Part shown: piece by piece, positions 1 through 9,932 of the stretch
Layout of the letters: the number at the start of each line of letters is the position of its first letter
Numbering within the stretch: position 1 is the stretch's first letter
Assembly: GCA_029962745.1 (NCBI GenBank)
Contig: CM057158.1
Location: 12,804,776 to 12,868,775, forward strand
DNA length: 64,000 bases
Source: Echinometra lucunter
Lineage: Eukaryota; Echinodermata; Echinoidea; Camarodonta; Echinometridae
Reading direction: 5' to 3'
The notes under the pieces: model-generated
Seen by the model: only the letters and a program-made list of their open reading frames with translations
What the model was told of the DNA's origin: nothing
Databases searched by the model: none
Program-made: the position numbers and the translations under genes

Positions 1-130
1 ATTTATTTATTTATTTATTTATTACTGATATTTAGACAGGGTGACTCATTATCACCAAAAGTGGTGGTCTTCCATGAGCCCCTGTTAACAAAAGTAACAA
101 AATACATAAATACATACAAAGCACTTGGTA
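1..130 (-). mobile_element. 3' end of a retroelement with ATTT-type tail (copy A)
   Basis: An ATTT microsatellite followed by actgatatttagaca and a block on gtgactcattatcacc. The same unit with the same tail occurs at 32367-32520, at the same place relative to the next RIPK exon, so it predates the duplication. Read on the - strand it looks like a retroelement end with a TAAA tail; the class is not determined. Confidence 0.5.
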
Positions 131-338
131 TCCTCTTGGTATAAGTACCCATTGGCACTTATGCATGACTCTAAGTCCAACTCAACTCTTTGTGAAACAC
201 CCCCCCCCCCCCCTGCTGTAACTCAAATTTTGCGTACCGGTAACCAAAAATACCAAAAATTAAGATGTACGAGTACAGCCTTCAACATATTTCCATGTTG
301 TTTTCTACATTGTTTTTTTTTTCTGTATTGTTCTACAG

Positions 339-388
339 CTTTGCAATGACACTCTACGAACTTCTGACAGGTATTCATCCGTACGCTG
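339..388 (+). CDS. RIPK-A exon (kinase subdomain IX)
   Basis: The exon follows acceptor ttctacag and ends at donor gtaggt. It is 50 nt, the same size as the RIPK-B exon at 32745-32794, and encodes FAMTLYELLTGIHPYA, the kinase F-helix region. The first base completes a Ser codon from an upstream exon outside the window. Confidence 0.8.
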
Positions 389-2070
389 GTAGGTGTTTTT
401 TTCTTGTTTTGAATTAATTTGATGTTATTTTTCCTCAAAGATCAGAAATCATGTTGTGCAAAATTGTGTTACAGAGACTGTAGCCTCTTTTATGAGCCCC
501 CCCCCCAATTTTTTTTGCTTACACTAAAAGTGTAACAGTTAATCAGCAGAGCTGTATTTTTAGCTATTAACCAATAGCAGTGCATTTAAACTGCCTGCTT
601 AATATATACATGTATATATAAACTGGCCAGCAAAAGAAAGTACCCATTTCTTTCAAAGGCTGCACACAAAAATTCACCCCATAGAAATAAACAATTTTGT
701 ACACAGGTATGGTGCAATATCCATTAGTAATCACATATCCAACATGAAGTGATTATCTTTATTACAAAGAAATAAAATGACATGTACAGCATCTTGGTCA
801 CTGAATCAAAAGTCACAAAATGTAACAGAATGAGCCGTCCAGGTTTTACACAAAAGTCAATGTCAAAGGATGAAATAAACCAGACACAAACAACAATGTT
901 CAATAATGTGTATGTCCTCCTCGTGCCTGGACACATTCCAGGCATCTCTGACGCATGCTTTGGACAAGTTGTCTGGCGTAGTCCTGGGGAAGTTCTGTCC
1001 ATTCCTCCTGCAGAGCTTGAATCAATGTTTGCCGATTGGTAGGAGGCTGTTCCCTTGATCTCACCCGTCTGCCAAGAACAGCCTCCTACCAATCGGCAAA
1101 CATTGATTCAAGCTCTGCAGGAGGAATGGACAGAACTTCCCCAGGACTACGCCAGACAACTTGTCCAAAGCATGCGTCAGAGATGCCTGGAATGTGTCCA
1201 GGCACGAGGAGGACATACACATTATTGAACATTGTTGTTTGTGTCTGGTTTATTTCATCCTTTGACATTGACTTTTGTGTAAAACCTGGACGGCTCATTC
1301 TGTTACATTTTGTGACTTTTGATTCAGTGACCAAGATGCTGTACATGTCATTTTATTTCTTTGTAATAAAGATAATCACTTCCTGTTGGGTATGTGATTA
1401 CTAATGGATATTGCACCATACCTGTGTACAAAATTGTTTATTTCTATGGGGTGAATTTTTGTGTGCAGCCTTTGAAAGAAGTGGGTACTTTCTTTTGCTG
1501 GCCAGTTTATATATATATATATTTATATATATACAAATAATAAGTTCAAGTTACACAGCTGATGTGTGGTTCATCTGTACTTTATTAAATCGCTACTCAG
1601 AGTTTCACGCACCATGAGATGTGATCTTCAGGCAATTAATAAAGCATCAATACCATTTGAACAGTTCATTGAAAAAGCGCGCAAAGCACGCAACCCCATT
1701 TCACACAGATGGAGCGCAAGCTACCATGGTAATTTTAGCGCGCTGAGATGGTTCCACTGAGAAGAAAGAGAGAGAGAGAGAGAAAGAGAGAGAGATAGAG
1801 GGGAGAGAGAAGAGAGGGGGGGGGGAGATGAAGCGACTGCACCAACAAGACCATGTGAAACTGGGTTTGGCAAGAAGATGCAAAGCGATTACGAAAATTC
1901 TTTCTTGAAGTTGCACAAGTAGAACTTATTCTGATGACGACATTTAGAAATGAGTTCCGGTCGCTTCAGGAGTGATTGCTTATCAGCGTTCATTATGAGC
2001 AGTTTCTCAGTTAAGCACAGGTCACACCTCTTGGACTCGTTGGTGTATGGTGTATGGTGTATGTCTGCAG

Positions 2071-2122
<52 letters not shown>

Positions 2123-5100
2123 ATATATTGATATATATATGTATTTTTTTTTTCCTCAGAGAGAGGTTTTGACATGATGAGGTTGCTGAAAGTAGACGCA
2201 GAAAAAACTCCCTGTTTGCAACCCCTCCCCCCAGACACCCCTGATGATCTGAAGCGAATTATGATAAAATCATGGAATTATGAACCAGCTCATCGCCCTG
2301 ATTTTGAAGGTTTGTTTTTACAAAATTGATCTCAAATCGCATTCTTGATATTGAGAATTATAACTGTGATTATTACATCAACTTGAAAGTTTATGTTTTT
2401 TTTTTTAATTTGAAAAGTATTTCAAGAGGGCAAAATGATTTGTAATTTCTTTTGTCTAATGAAATTTAAGTACTCAACAGAAGATTGTAAGAAATTTGAT
2501 TATCAGAAAATAAACAGACATTTCTTTTTTAAAGAGAGGACTAATGAAGGTGAAATGATGATATTACCATTATGATAATGCACAGTCTATCCTGCACAAT
2601 ACTGGATGATATATATGACAAATACTAAATTATCTTGAGTGCAGTTTTGTTTCACTGAGGTCAAATTAGACTTGCGTGAGGGATAATTTAGTATTTGTCC
2701 AGTAATGGTGCATCAATAGAACATACACTATAGTAAATGGACCCCTTAACATCAGATCTAGTGTACCACATTTTAGGCCTTGTTTGTATGTATGCGATGT
2801 GAAAAGTGAACAACAGCCTCACCGGACATTTATGGAATCATCAAATGCACTGAGCACCAGACTCTTTACCAAGCAAGAGGTCAGGGGCCAGTCAAATGAT
2901 TCACTGTTTCTCTAAAAAACTAGTTAACTACATGTAATATGAAACGCAATGAACAAACTACATGTATTACAAATTCCAAATAACAAAATCTGTCTCATTA
3001 AGGTTATGCTAACCAATCAAATGTTTGTTCATTCTTTCTTCTTTTTTTTTTCAGAGATAACGGAGTGGGTAGGGAAGCTTGATATCGTACCCACGCTTGA
3101 ATCGCTAGGACATTATCTCAGAAAGGTTAGTCCGGTACTTTATCTTTCTTCTTCAAGTGTCTGCAGTTTTGATTGTATCTGAAGCAAATTTATGTGCTTT
3201 CACAGATCAGTACTGCTCATGATAAAGAGTGAAACAGTAGAAGTGTGTAATTAAGAATAATGATTAATCAGTATTTATAAAAAGGAATCCTGCAAGTTGT
3301 ATCCACAGAACATCGCTGATGTTATTTTCTATATAGTTGTCCAGTTAACAGATTAATAGATTTCATCATCTTCATGTATGTGTAAGATATGAAATATTTT
3401 GTCATCTGGTGGCATGCAAATGCATGACTGCATTCCTTCCAGATATGTATCATACATTATTTTTTTGCAATTGTATATAGAACAGCAGAGAGTAATTTTT
3501 CAGTTACATGATTTTATCTTTGTTTTATTTTATCTGAAGTTATACAGCCAAGGTCTTCTAAGAAAGGAGGAAAGATCAGATATGTATCCTACATTATTTG
3601 TGCATTTGGAAATAAAAAAGCAGCAAGGAGTAATTATTTGGTTACATAATTTCTTCTGTTTTATTTCATCTGAAATTATGCAGTCAAGGTCTTCTAAGAA
3701 AGGAGGAAAGGCTGCACCCCCAGTATCTGAACCTGAGTTACCTGTAAATACTAATGGAGCAGCTGTGAGAGAGGGAATAGGAAATTTAACTGTACAGGAT
3801 CAAGCCCCAGCTGAAGGTCATGGTAACACCAATACATCATTACCTGCAGCAAAAACAGTGAAAGATCATGAATCTTTGAGAAAGAAAATGGAAAACTTAA
3901 ATGTAAATGCCAATGCCCCACTTGTACTTAGTGATGGCAATACAGCAATGCCTATCACTGAAACAGTGACACAACATCTGGTGGAAGGCCAGCAAAACCT
4001 CCCCACTCATCTTGGTCAAGATACGGTTGGTGCACAGCCTGATAGACGCCATAGTGAACCAAACCCTGGTCAGTGTGGAGCATCATCACCTCAAGTATTC
4101 CCCAGACCTCATGATGGCAGCAAGAGAAGGTCACCTGATCTTGCAGTGCCATCCCAGCCCAGCTCTACCCCTAGCTCTGCCGAGAGAGACCCAATTATCA
4201 TCTTTGAATCTGCTCAACCGACTGATGAAGATTTTGGTAAGATATCAGCTACCCTCAAAAGATTTTGCTTAAATTCAATCCTTAGTCTTGCTTTTCAATG
4301 TTCAGTGTTGTCTGGGGTAAAACAGTATCTTCTGAGATTTGTTGTGTGATAAATGTAAACATGTTTTAAATCTCAGATTTGTGGGCTTTGAAACATTGTG
4401 TGGGAAAGCCTGGCCATTTATGGGATGTGGTTAGGTCAAGGAATATACCTATGGTGAATCTCACCAATATCAACAATTAAATGTAGAAAAATTAGTACCG
4501 TTAGACTTTTGAAAATCAAGAAATGCCAGTTTAATTTGAATGCTTTCAACTTTCAAATGGCAATTTAAACTAAATTGTTTCATTCATTACTTTCATATGT
4601 ATTTTCTTGCAATGGCTGTTCATCCCAACAATTATTCCTGAAGTGTCAAATTAAAATCTTAACCCATTCATGATAGAGGTCCACATTTTGTGGTTTGACC
4701 TAATAACTTTTGATGCAGAGCCCTAAAAATTATACCAAATACAGGAGCAGAAAGAGCAAAAAATTCTACACAAACTGTGCCCATTTTGGTTACGTCAATA
4801 TTCGTTGTTTGATGCTGAAAATTTTTTAAAGGAAAATAAGCATTAAAAATCCTTAAATTGGCAATGTGATAGAAAGTTTAAAATCACCATTTTCCCCTGC
4901 AAATTGGCAAATTTTTGACTTATCACCATAATTTCTGTCAATTTATATTCATTTCTGATACATGACGTTTAATGAATAAAATGTAGCGATAAAATAAAAA
5001 TGTTGGTGTTGCCAATTTGAAGAATAAAAGCTGATCAAATTATGCTTTAAATAATTCCTGTCACGAATGGGTTAATGGAAGACCAACCAACAGCTTTATA

Positions 5101-7355
5101 CTTGAACACTTGATACAGATGAACCAGCTGTCTGTTTGAAAAGGATGTATCTGTCTATCTTTTCTTACTTCATTCACTCAGAAATAGAACTCCAGGTAAA
5201 TGTCATCATACCAGTTCGGGCCTTGATCAAATCAAAGCATGAACAAATCTTCAGCAGTCTTGAAAGGTGCAAGCATCGAGCTTATTGGCAGAACAGCCGT
5301 TTGCCGCATGCAATGCAAAAATTGCATGAATTCACTCTGCAAACACTTCACCTCCCTCCCACCTTGAAGGAAGACTGGTTCACGCTCTTCCTTCGTGTGA
5401 GCAACAAAGCTGCCCTGGAAAAACTTCACTCATTTTCAAAGAAAGATCTCCTTCCAGAAATGTTGTTCCCATATTTTGTTGATCGCCATCTGGAGGACCT
5501 TTGCTCTCCCATGAAACCATATCTGAAAGTAGAATCACGGGAGGACCAGTTCAGGAAAGGCATGGCACACTTCCAGAAGAAAGAAACGGGTAGGTTGTAT
5601 TTGTAGCCTGTCATACTCAAAAGAGAAACTTAGGAGGGAGACAATAATAATTCAAATTTGAAAGTTAGAAAGCGTTATTTTTATCGTTTATGATTAGATA
5701 AGTTGTTCATTTGAAAATTAATGTCTATTCAATATTAGCTCCAGTGTTCTTGTCATGATGTGAACAGATTCATTTATTTCATAGTCATTGTCATTTAATG
5801 CTTTTTGAAAGCTCCAAATATGCAAGTTCTGTGAAAATTGTGAAAAATTACACTACACTCTATTCTGGTTTTATTTTCCTGCAGTATTTTTCTTCTTTAG
5901 TTGATTTACTTCACTTCAAACACTCAGTGGTGTCTTAAGTTACTGGTATTAAAAAAAAATTTGATAGGTACATGTGTATGTATGTGCACCAGGGTAAAAA
6001 ATACTTTTTCCCCACGAGAGCTATTCTCTGAAAAAAATAGCTCCTGTGGACAACTTTACAGGAGCTTTTTCTTGGCGCAAGGGAGCTATGTTGAATTGCT
6101 GATATCCAAATTTTCAGCACTGATCCGTAACATGCAAGCAAAAGTCGCTACCTTCATTCCGTTTCCCTCTATGCATTTGGCTTTTACTTTTATACGCTTG
6201 CTGAAAATGAGGTACAACTGTAAGAAATGTTAATTCTGCTGCTCCTAGATCACAATTTGCAAATTTATTGCTTATTTTTTGAGCTGAGACAAGGACGATT
6301 CTGAAGAAATGGTCGCCCCAAAGAATTGCGTTTTCAGGATTTTAGGGGGCTATTTGAGCGCTACGGAGGGCGAAATCACCCGTCGCCCCAGTATTTTTTA
6401 CCCTGATGTGCACTCCAGGTTCCACTGGACAAGTTCAACATTCCCTTTTAAACTATACTGTGATGATATTTTTTTATTGTTATTTTTACAGCTGATGACA
6501 GGAGCCAGCCTACAAGAGAATGCAGAAAATCAAAAAGTAAAAAAGCAAAAAACACAAAATCAAAGATTGAGACAGGTAAATCTTATCACATCTTAATGGG
6601 CAGTTAGAACATTTTAAGTACATGTGGATGGAGATGGAAACATTCAACATGCAAGATCTCCTCCCCCCCCCCCCCCCCCCCCCAAGAGAAATTTCCTATA
6701 GGCTTTTGAATCAAAGTTGAAATTAAGAAATTCTATTAGGGGGGAATATGGTTTCCCAAATAGTATTTTTAACCTGCTGAGTAAGATTTGATTTTTGTAT
6801 AACATGCAATTTCTTTAGACCCCAGCCTGAGTTATCCTGGGCTTAATAGTGTTCACTGGTTAAAATTCTTGTATGAGAGTCCCTTACCCTCCTCCTTCAT
6901 GTGTCTCTTCATCATTTTCACATCTTGGTTTTATTTTAATTTATTTAATTTTCATTTTATTTCATTTTATTTCATTTCTAGGACCAAATAAGAGATATTG
7001 TAATATCACTGTGATCAATTAGATTGAATTAATCTGTTGAATGTTTGTCTTTTGAATATCATATCAACATACAACAATTCTGTGATAGGTGAGTTTGTGA
7101 ATAGATCTGCCATCATGGTTGTAGAAATTCATTTTGAATCATTATTTTATTCTGACAGGAAAGGTTACCATAAATATGGCTGGTGCACCCAACACTTTAG
7201 TAATTGGAAACCAATACATCACCTACACTCATAAGGAAGGAGGTGCAGGAGGTGCAGGAGGAAGAGGTGGAGCAGGAGGAGGAGGAGGAGGAGGGGAAGC
7301 AGCAGCAAGGATAGAAGGAGATGGGTCTCATTCTTCCTCTAACCAGTCACAGTAG
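339..7355 (+). CDS. RIPK-A: RIPK-family kinase with RHIM-like motif and no Death domain (5' part outside window)
   Basis: Seven exons are visible: 339-388, 2160-2309, 3055-3125, 3684-4236, 5182-5589, 6492-6575 and 7159-7355. They join in one frame to 503 residues plus stop. In order they encode the kinase C-lobe (an AMTLYELLTG helix, then DDLKRIM and HRPDF), a polar Ser/Pro/Asn-rich linker, an unassigned globular segment of about 136 residues, a Lys-rich stretch, a RHIM-like motif with core LVIG, and a Gly-rich tail ending in TAG at 7353-7355. Each exon has a counterpart with the same phase in RIPK-B (26956-48211), which supplies the N-lobe exons expected left of this window. Where RIPK-B reads on to a Death domain, this copy has TAG in place of GAG and no Death-domain exon. 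It could be a functional kinase-RHIM protein or a decaying paralogue. The long open frame and conserved splice phases favour function; the weak donor at 2310 (gtttgt) counts against it. Confidence 0.75.
900..1043 (-). pseudogene. Tc1-type transposase C-terminus, left arm
   Basis: Mirror image of 1085-1228: 48 codons ending RGGHTHY and stop. Only the C-terminal end of a transposase is present; the DDE catalytic part is missing, so it cannot move itself. Confidence 0.75.
1085..1228 (+). pseudogene. Tc1-type transposase C-terminus, right arm
   Basis: Frame starting PTNRQTLIQALQEEW, through LVQSMRQRCLE to QARGGHTHY and TGA at 1226-1228. This is the usual Tc1-family C-terminus following the last DDE block, which is not present. 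Confidence 0.78.
1520..2159. other. Intron sequence with GA and TA microsatellites
   Basis: Contains a non-coding block (1540-1760) absent from RIPK-B, a GA-rich microsatellite (about 1766-1830) and a TA repeat (about 2078-2120) before the next exon. No gene seen. Confidence 0.6.
2160..2309 (+). CDS. RIPK-A exon (end of kinase domain)
   Basis: The exon is 150 nt after a T-rich tract ending ttcctcag. It encodes DMMRLLKVDA, then DDLKRIM and a W...P..RPDF block, the usual end of RIPK/TKL kinase domains. The donor is gtttgt, weaker than gtaggt in RIPK-B, so splicing efficiency here may be reduced. Confidence 0.78.
3055..3125 (+). CDS. RIPK-A exon (short linker)
   Basis: The exon is 71 nt between acceptor tttttcag and donor gttagt, and encodes about 24 residues starting EITEWVGKLD. 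It matches RIPK-B 39429-39499 in size, phase and sequence. No domain is assigned. Confidence 0.72.
3502..3575 (+). repeat. Duplicated decoy of the polar-linker exon start
   Basis: About 70 bp running from gttacatgatttt through ttatacag to aaggtcttctaagaaagg closely repeats 3637-3710, which contains the real acceptor and first bases of the exon at 3684. RIPK-B has the same pair (41485-41557 and 41620-41690). The upstream copy is not followed by an obvious donor and hits a stop, so it is probably a decoy acceptor. Confidence 0.65.
3684..4236 (+). CDS. RIPK-A exon (polar linker)
   Basis: The exon is 553 nt from acceptor attatgcag to donor gtaaga, starting SRSSKKGGKAAPP and ending near TDEDFG. 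Composition is Ser/Pro/Asn/Gln-rich and probably disordered. In RIPK-B the same ends are split over two exons (41667-42459 and 42894-42995) with a different, longer middle. The frame is open upstream to 3399, but that stretch aligns with RIPK-B intron and is not counted as coding. Confidence 0.72.
4659..5075. mobile_element. piggyBac-like MITE, first copy
   Basis: Flanked on both sides by TTAA, with inverted ends CCCATTCATGATAG / CTGTCACGAATGGG. There is no coding capacity. RIPK-B at about 43815 has the single TTAA empty site (acttttaatggaagacc). TTAA duplication and a CCC start suggest a piggyBac-type non-autonomous element. A second member lies at 31069-31484. Confidence 0.75.
5182..5589 (+). 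CDS. RIPK-A exon (unassigned conserved domain)
   Basis: The exon is 408 nt, phase 1-1, after acceptor cactcag and before donor gtaggt. It encodes about 136 residues beginning with an alternating hydrophobic strand (LQVNVIIPVRA), then helical-looking segments including LPPTL, FTLFLRVSNKAALEKLHSF and LLPEMLFPYFVD. About three quarters of residues match the RIPK-B copy, more than the linker does, so it looks like a folded domain. I do not recognise the family. Confidence 0.75.
5990..6405. mobile_element. Non-autonomous hAT element
   Basis: The 16-bp ends CAGGGTAAAAAATACT / AGTATTTTTTACCCTG are perfect inverted repeats, bounded by an 8-bp direct repeat ATGTGCAC (5982-5989 and 6406-6413). An 8-bp duplication with a CAGGG start is typical of hAT. 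RIPK-B lacks it. No transposase frame is seen in 416 bp. Confidence 0.85.
6492..6575 (+). CDS. RIPK-A exon (Lys-rich segment)
   Basis: The exon is 84 nt, phase 1-1, acceptor ttttacag, donor gtaaat. It encodes ADDRSQPT followed by a run of Lys/Ser residues that could act as a basic patch or nuclear-localisation-like stretch. The RIPK-B counterpart (45030-45167) is 54 nt longer. Confidence 0.68.
7159..7355 (+). CDS. RIPK-A last exon (RHIM-like motif, Gly-rich tail, stop)
   Basis: The exon opens after ttctgacag. It encodes VTINMAGAPNTLVIGNQYIT, then a Gly/Ala run and TAG at 7353-7355. In RIPK-B the aligned codon is GAG and the frame continues KPKKPKLC to a donor. Here the same downstream bases (aagccaaagaagcccaaac) follow the stop but are untranslated, and the donor position reads gttcat. 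Confidence 0.75.
7164..7223 (+). other. RHIM-like amyloid motif in RIPK-A
   Basis: Twenty codons with core Leu-Val-Ile-Gly followed by Asn-Gln-Tyr. Known RHIMs (RIPK1, RIPK3, TRIF, ZBP1) have a hydrophobic-Gln-hydrophobic-Gly tetrad with Asn/Gln/Tyr around it. The spacing, the Gly and the polar flanks fit; the tetrad Gln is Val here. Its place after the kinase and linker matches RIPK proteins. Confidence 0.55.
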
Positions 7356-8964
7356 AAGCCAAAGAAGCCCAAACTCTGTGGTTCATAAATTACAGTGTAC
7401 TGCAGTGGAACCTTGCTATTAGAAAAAAAGCACTGTTTTAACAAGCTCTCATCATTTTGCCAACCCACTCCTTTGTTATGCTGTTGTCTATGTTTTAATA
7501 GCCCTGATATAACGAGGTTTTAATAATGATAAATATTTTGCTTTCCTAATGATCCATACTCTGGACATTTTGTTTAGCCCCAATAATGGGTGATTTCACG
7601 TTCGGTGTTGGTGTTCTGTGTTAGTGTTTGTTTTGCCATGAAATCATAATCTACCACTGTCTATGAAATGAGACAGAAATTGGTCAGTATTTAAGGTGTT
7701 GACCTCTGATTTTGTGACAAAGATCTGGTTGGAGGTGTTTAATATCAGTCGAATGTCGTCTGCTGAACTGAGCTTGGCAGTCGACTGCTGAGCTCGGTTC
7801 AGCAGACGATGTTCGGTGTTTTATTTCATGTACGAATTCCCATTGACTAACACTAAACCCCTAGGGATGAAGAAATATTCATTACACAGCTGGTTGGTGT
7901 TAATGTTGCGCGCCATGTGATATTTTGAGGACTATTGAGAGGGTTCTGAGAGGCTGTGTGAATTTTGTTTTATGGAAATGAACTCTTTTCATCATAGTAC
8001 ATAAGTACATAAATTCAGTTGAAACTATAAATTAGCTAAGATGTTGCAGTCTGTGGATATTAATGCTAAGGTAGTGTAATCTATTGTATTATACTTCTTT
8101 TTTCGTGTGTTTCACTACTTCTTTTCCTTTCCTCTCTCTTTCTTCTCTTTATGATGGTTCCTTCTTTCTCTATCCTTAATCTTTCCGTGTTTTGCACCAC
8201 TTCTTGTATTTCTACATCCCAGTTCTTTTTCCATCTTTCTCAATCTCTTTCTCTCTCTTTCCAATTTCTGTTCTGTCTATCTATCCTGATTGCACTTTTT
8301 GTTAATGAATAATTGTTTGAGCACAATGTTACTATTCTTTCTCTTTTACATGTTACCTCATTTAAGTGTAGCTTATTTTGCGTGTGTTGTCTCCATCTTC
8401 TAGCTCCTTCCTTTCTCCATCTCTCTCTCTCTCTCTCTCTGCCCCTCTTTTCCCATCTCATCTTCATTACTGCTATTCTTTCCCTCTACCTTACTACTTC
8501 TTTCTCTCCATCTCTCTTCCTTTCTTTCTCTATTACTCCCACACGCTCACACATACCTGTCCACTTTTCTTTTTTCGTGATTGCTTATGCTCTTACGTTT
8601 TTATCGCAGTCACTAAGAAATGATATTAGTAGTCTAATTTTTAATATATATTTTATTTTTTACCTTGTTATAAGTTTAATTTCTCATATTTACAATGTCT
8701 ATGTATTTACAATGTCTCTGTATTCTGTCTTGTAAACTTTCGCAATTCGGCTGTGCCGCCATGAAAGTATTTTAATAAACCATTTTGAAGTGAATTGAAT
8801 TGAATAGGCCTAAATGTGGAGTTTCATATACAATTTTCTTACGCGTAAAAAGAAACAACCCATGGGGGGGGGGGAGGGAGTTGTTGCTTCATATGTGAAC
8901 AAACCTCAAGGCTTAACAACTGGTGGGGATAGCTGTCCCCATTGTAATATGAATTCCTTGAGAG
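7356..8964. other. RIPK-A 3' flank: transposon debris where the Death-domain exon should be
   Basis: Holds a pogo-like relic (7395-7560), a block on ctggacattttgtttagcccc (7560) matching RIPK-B 47047, then sequence without a RIPK-B match (7600-8830) including a CT-rich tract and a retroelement-like tail ending ttgaattgaat (8785-8805). RIPK-B has its Death-domain exon in this interval; I see no Death-domain coding sequence here. Confidence 0.65.
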
Positions 8965-8978
8965 GAAGAGTTTGGTGA
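8965..8978 (+). pseudogene. Possible relic of the RIPK-A Death-domain exon end
   Basis: gaagagtttggtga aligns with the last bases and TGA of the RIPK-B Death-domain exon (gaagagttcggtga, 48198-48211), and the bases after it align with the RIPK-B 3' UTR. Upstream similarity is not convincing, so at most the last few codons remain. Confidence 0.5.
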
Positions 8979-9286
8979 AAGGATGTCTGCCAGTTATCCT
9001 GGGAAAATCTAGGTTATGATTTGTTGCAATGAATTTTAATGCACCCATTATTTAAACTATGTCGAACACGTCAGAAATGACAACAATCTTTGTAACTGTA
9101 TGATTTGTTGCAATGAATTTTAATGACCCATTATTCAAACCATGTTGAACACATCAGAAATGACAACAATCTATGTACTGTGTAATTTGTTGCAATGAAT
9201 TCAAATGCAGTCAGTATTTGCATTATTTTGAATGTTAATTTTACCAGGAAGCTTTGAAAACTAGGCTGGAGTCTTATCTAGCTCAT

Positions 9287-9932
9287 TATACCCTGCCAAA
9301 CAAAGTTTGAAGGGGGGTATATAGGAATCGGTGTATGGTCAGTCGGACGGTTGGGCAGGCGGTCAGTCCATTGCAAATCTTGCGGATCATACTGCTTTCT
9401 CATTTTTCGAGCAATGCTCATGAAATTTGGCACACACATTGGTCTTGGGATGAAGATGTGCCAGATATATTTTGAATGTGTTGGAAACTGTGTTGATATG
9501 GTAACAGCAAATTATAGCAATAAAACAGTGGGGAATCTTGCAGATTGTACTACTTCCTCATTTTTGAGCAATGCTTATGGAATTGGGCACACGCATTGCT
9601 CTTGGGATGAAGATGTGCAAGACATATTTTGCATGTGTTGGAAACTGTGTTGCCATGGTAATAGCATGGCAACAGCATATTATGGCAATGAATCAGTGGG
9701 GGAATCTTGCAGATCAAACTACTTTCTCATTTTTCAAGCAATGCTCATGAAATTTGCCACACACATTGGTCTTGTAGTGAAGATATACAAGAATTTTTTT
9801 TAATGTGTCGGAAGCTGTGTTGCCATGGTAACGGCATATCACAATAAATTGGAGAAAATTGTGGATCAAATTACGTCCTCATTTTCCGAGGAATGCCTGG
9901 GAATTAAGCACACACTTTGTGGCAGGGGTATA
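9287..9932. mobile_element. TIR element with about 150-bp internal tandem units
   Basis: Ends are TATACCCTGCCA and TGGCAGGGGTATA, inverted to each other. Inside, four diverged units repeat phrases such as gcaatgctcatgaaatttg and gaagatgtgc. The long open frame at 9351-9803 is only repeat read through. RIPK-B lacks the insertion. Confidence 0.65.

Larger units (their letters stand above)
613..1519. mobile_element. Palindromic Tc1-type foldback element
   Basis: Two arms of about 440 bp pair almost perfectly around a loop of about 23 nt near 1064. Each arm carries the last 48 codons of a Tc1-type transposase, at 1085-1228 on + and 900-1043 on -, with LQEEW, LVQSMRQRC and QARGGHTHY before a stop. 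The outer ends share aaactggccag next to TA repeats. It lies in a RIPK-A intron and is absent from the matching RIPK-B intron. Confidence 0.85.

Noticed and set aside
724..1404. Mirror-image open frames of 122 and 86 codons
   Set aside because: They exist because the palindrome reads the same on both strands. The real frame is the Tc1-type transposase end at 1085-1228 and 900-1043, in another phase.
3399..3683. Open frame continuing upstream of the RIPK-A linker exon
   Set aside because: The stretch aligns with RIPK-B intron, contains the decoy acceptor, and the acceptor at 3683 gives the phase needed by the previous exon.
9351..9803. A 150-codon open frame
   Set aside because: It consists of tandem repeat units of a transposable element, with no homology or splice context.
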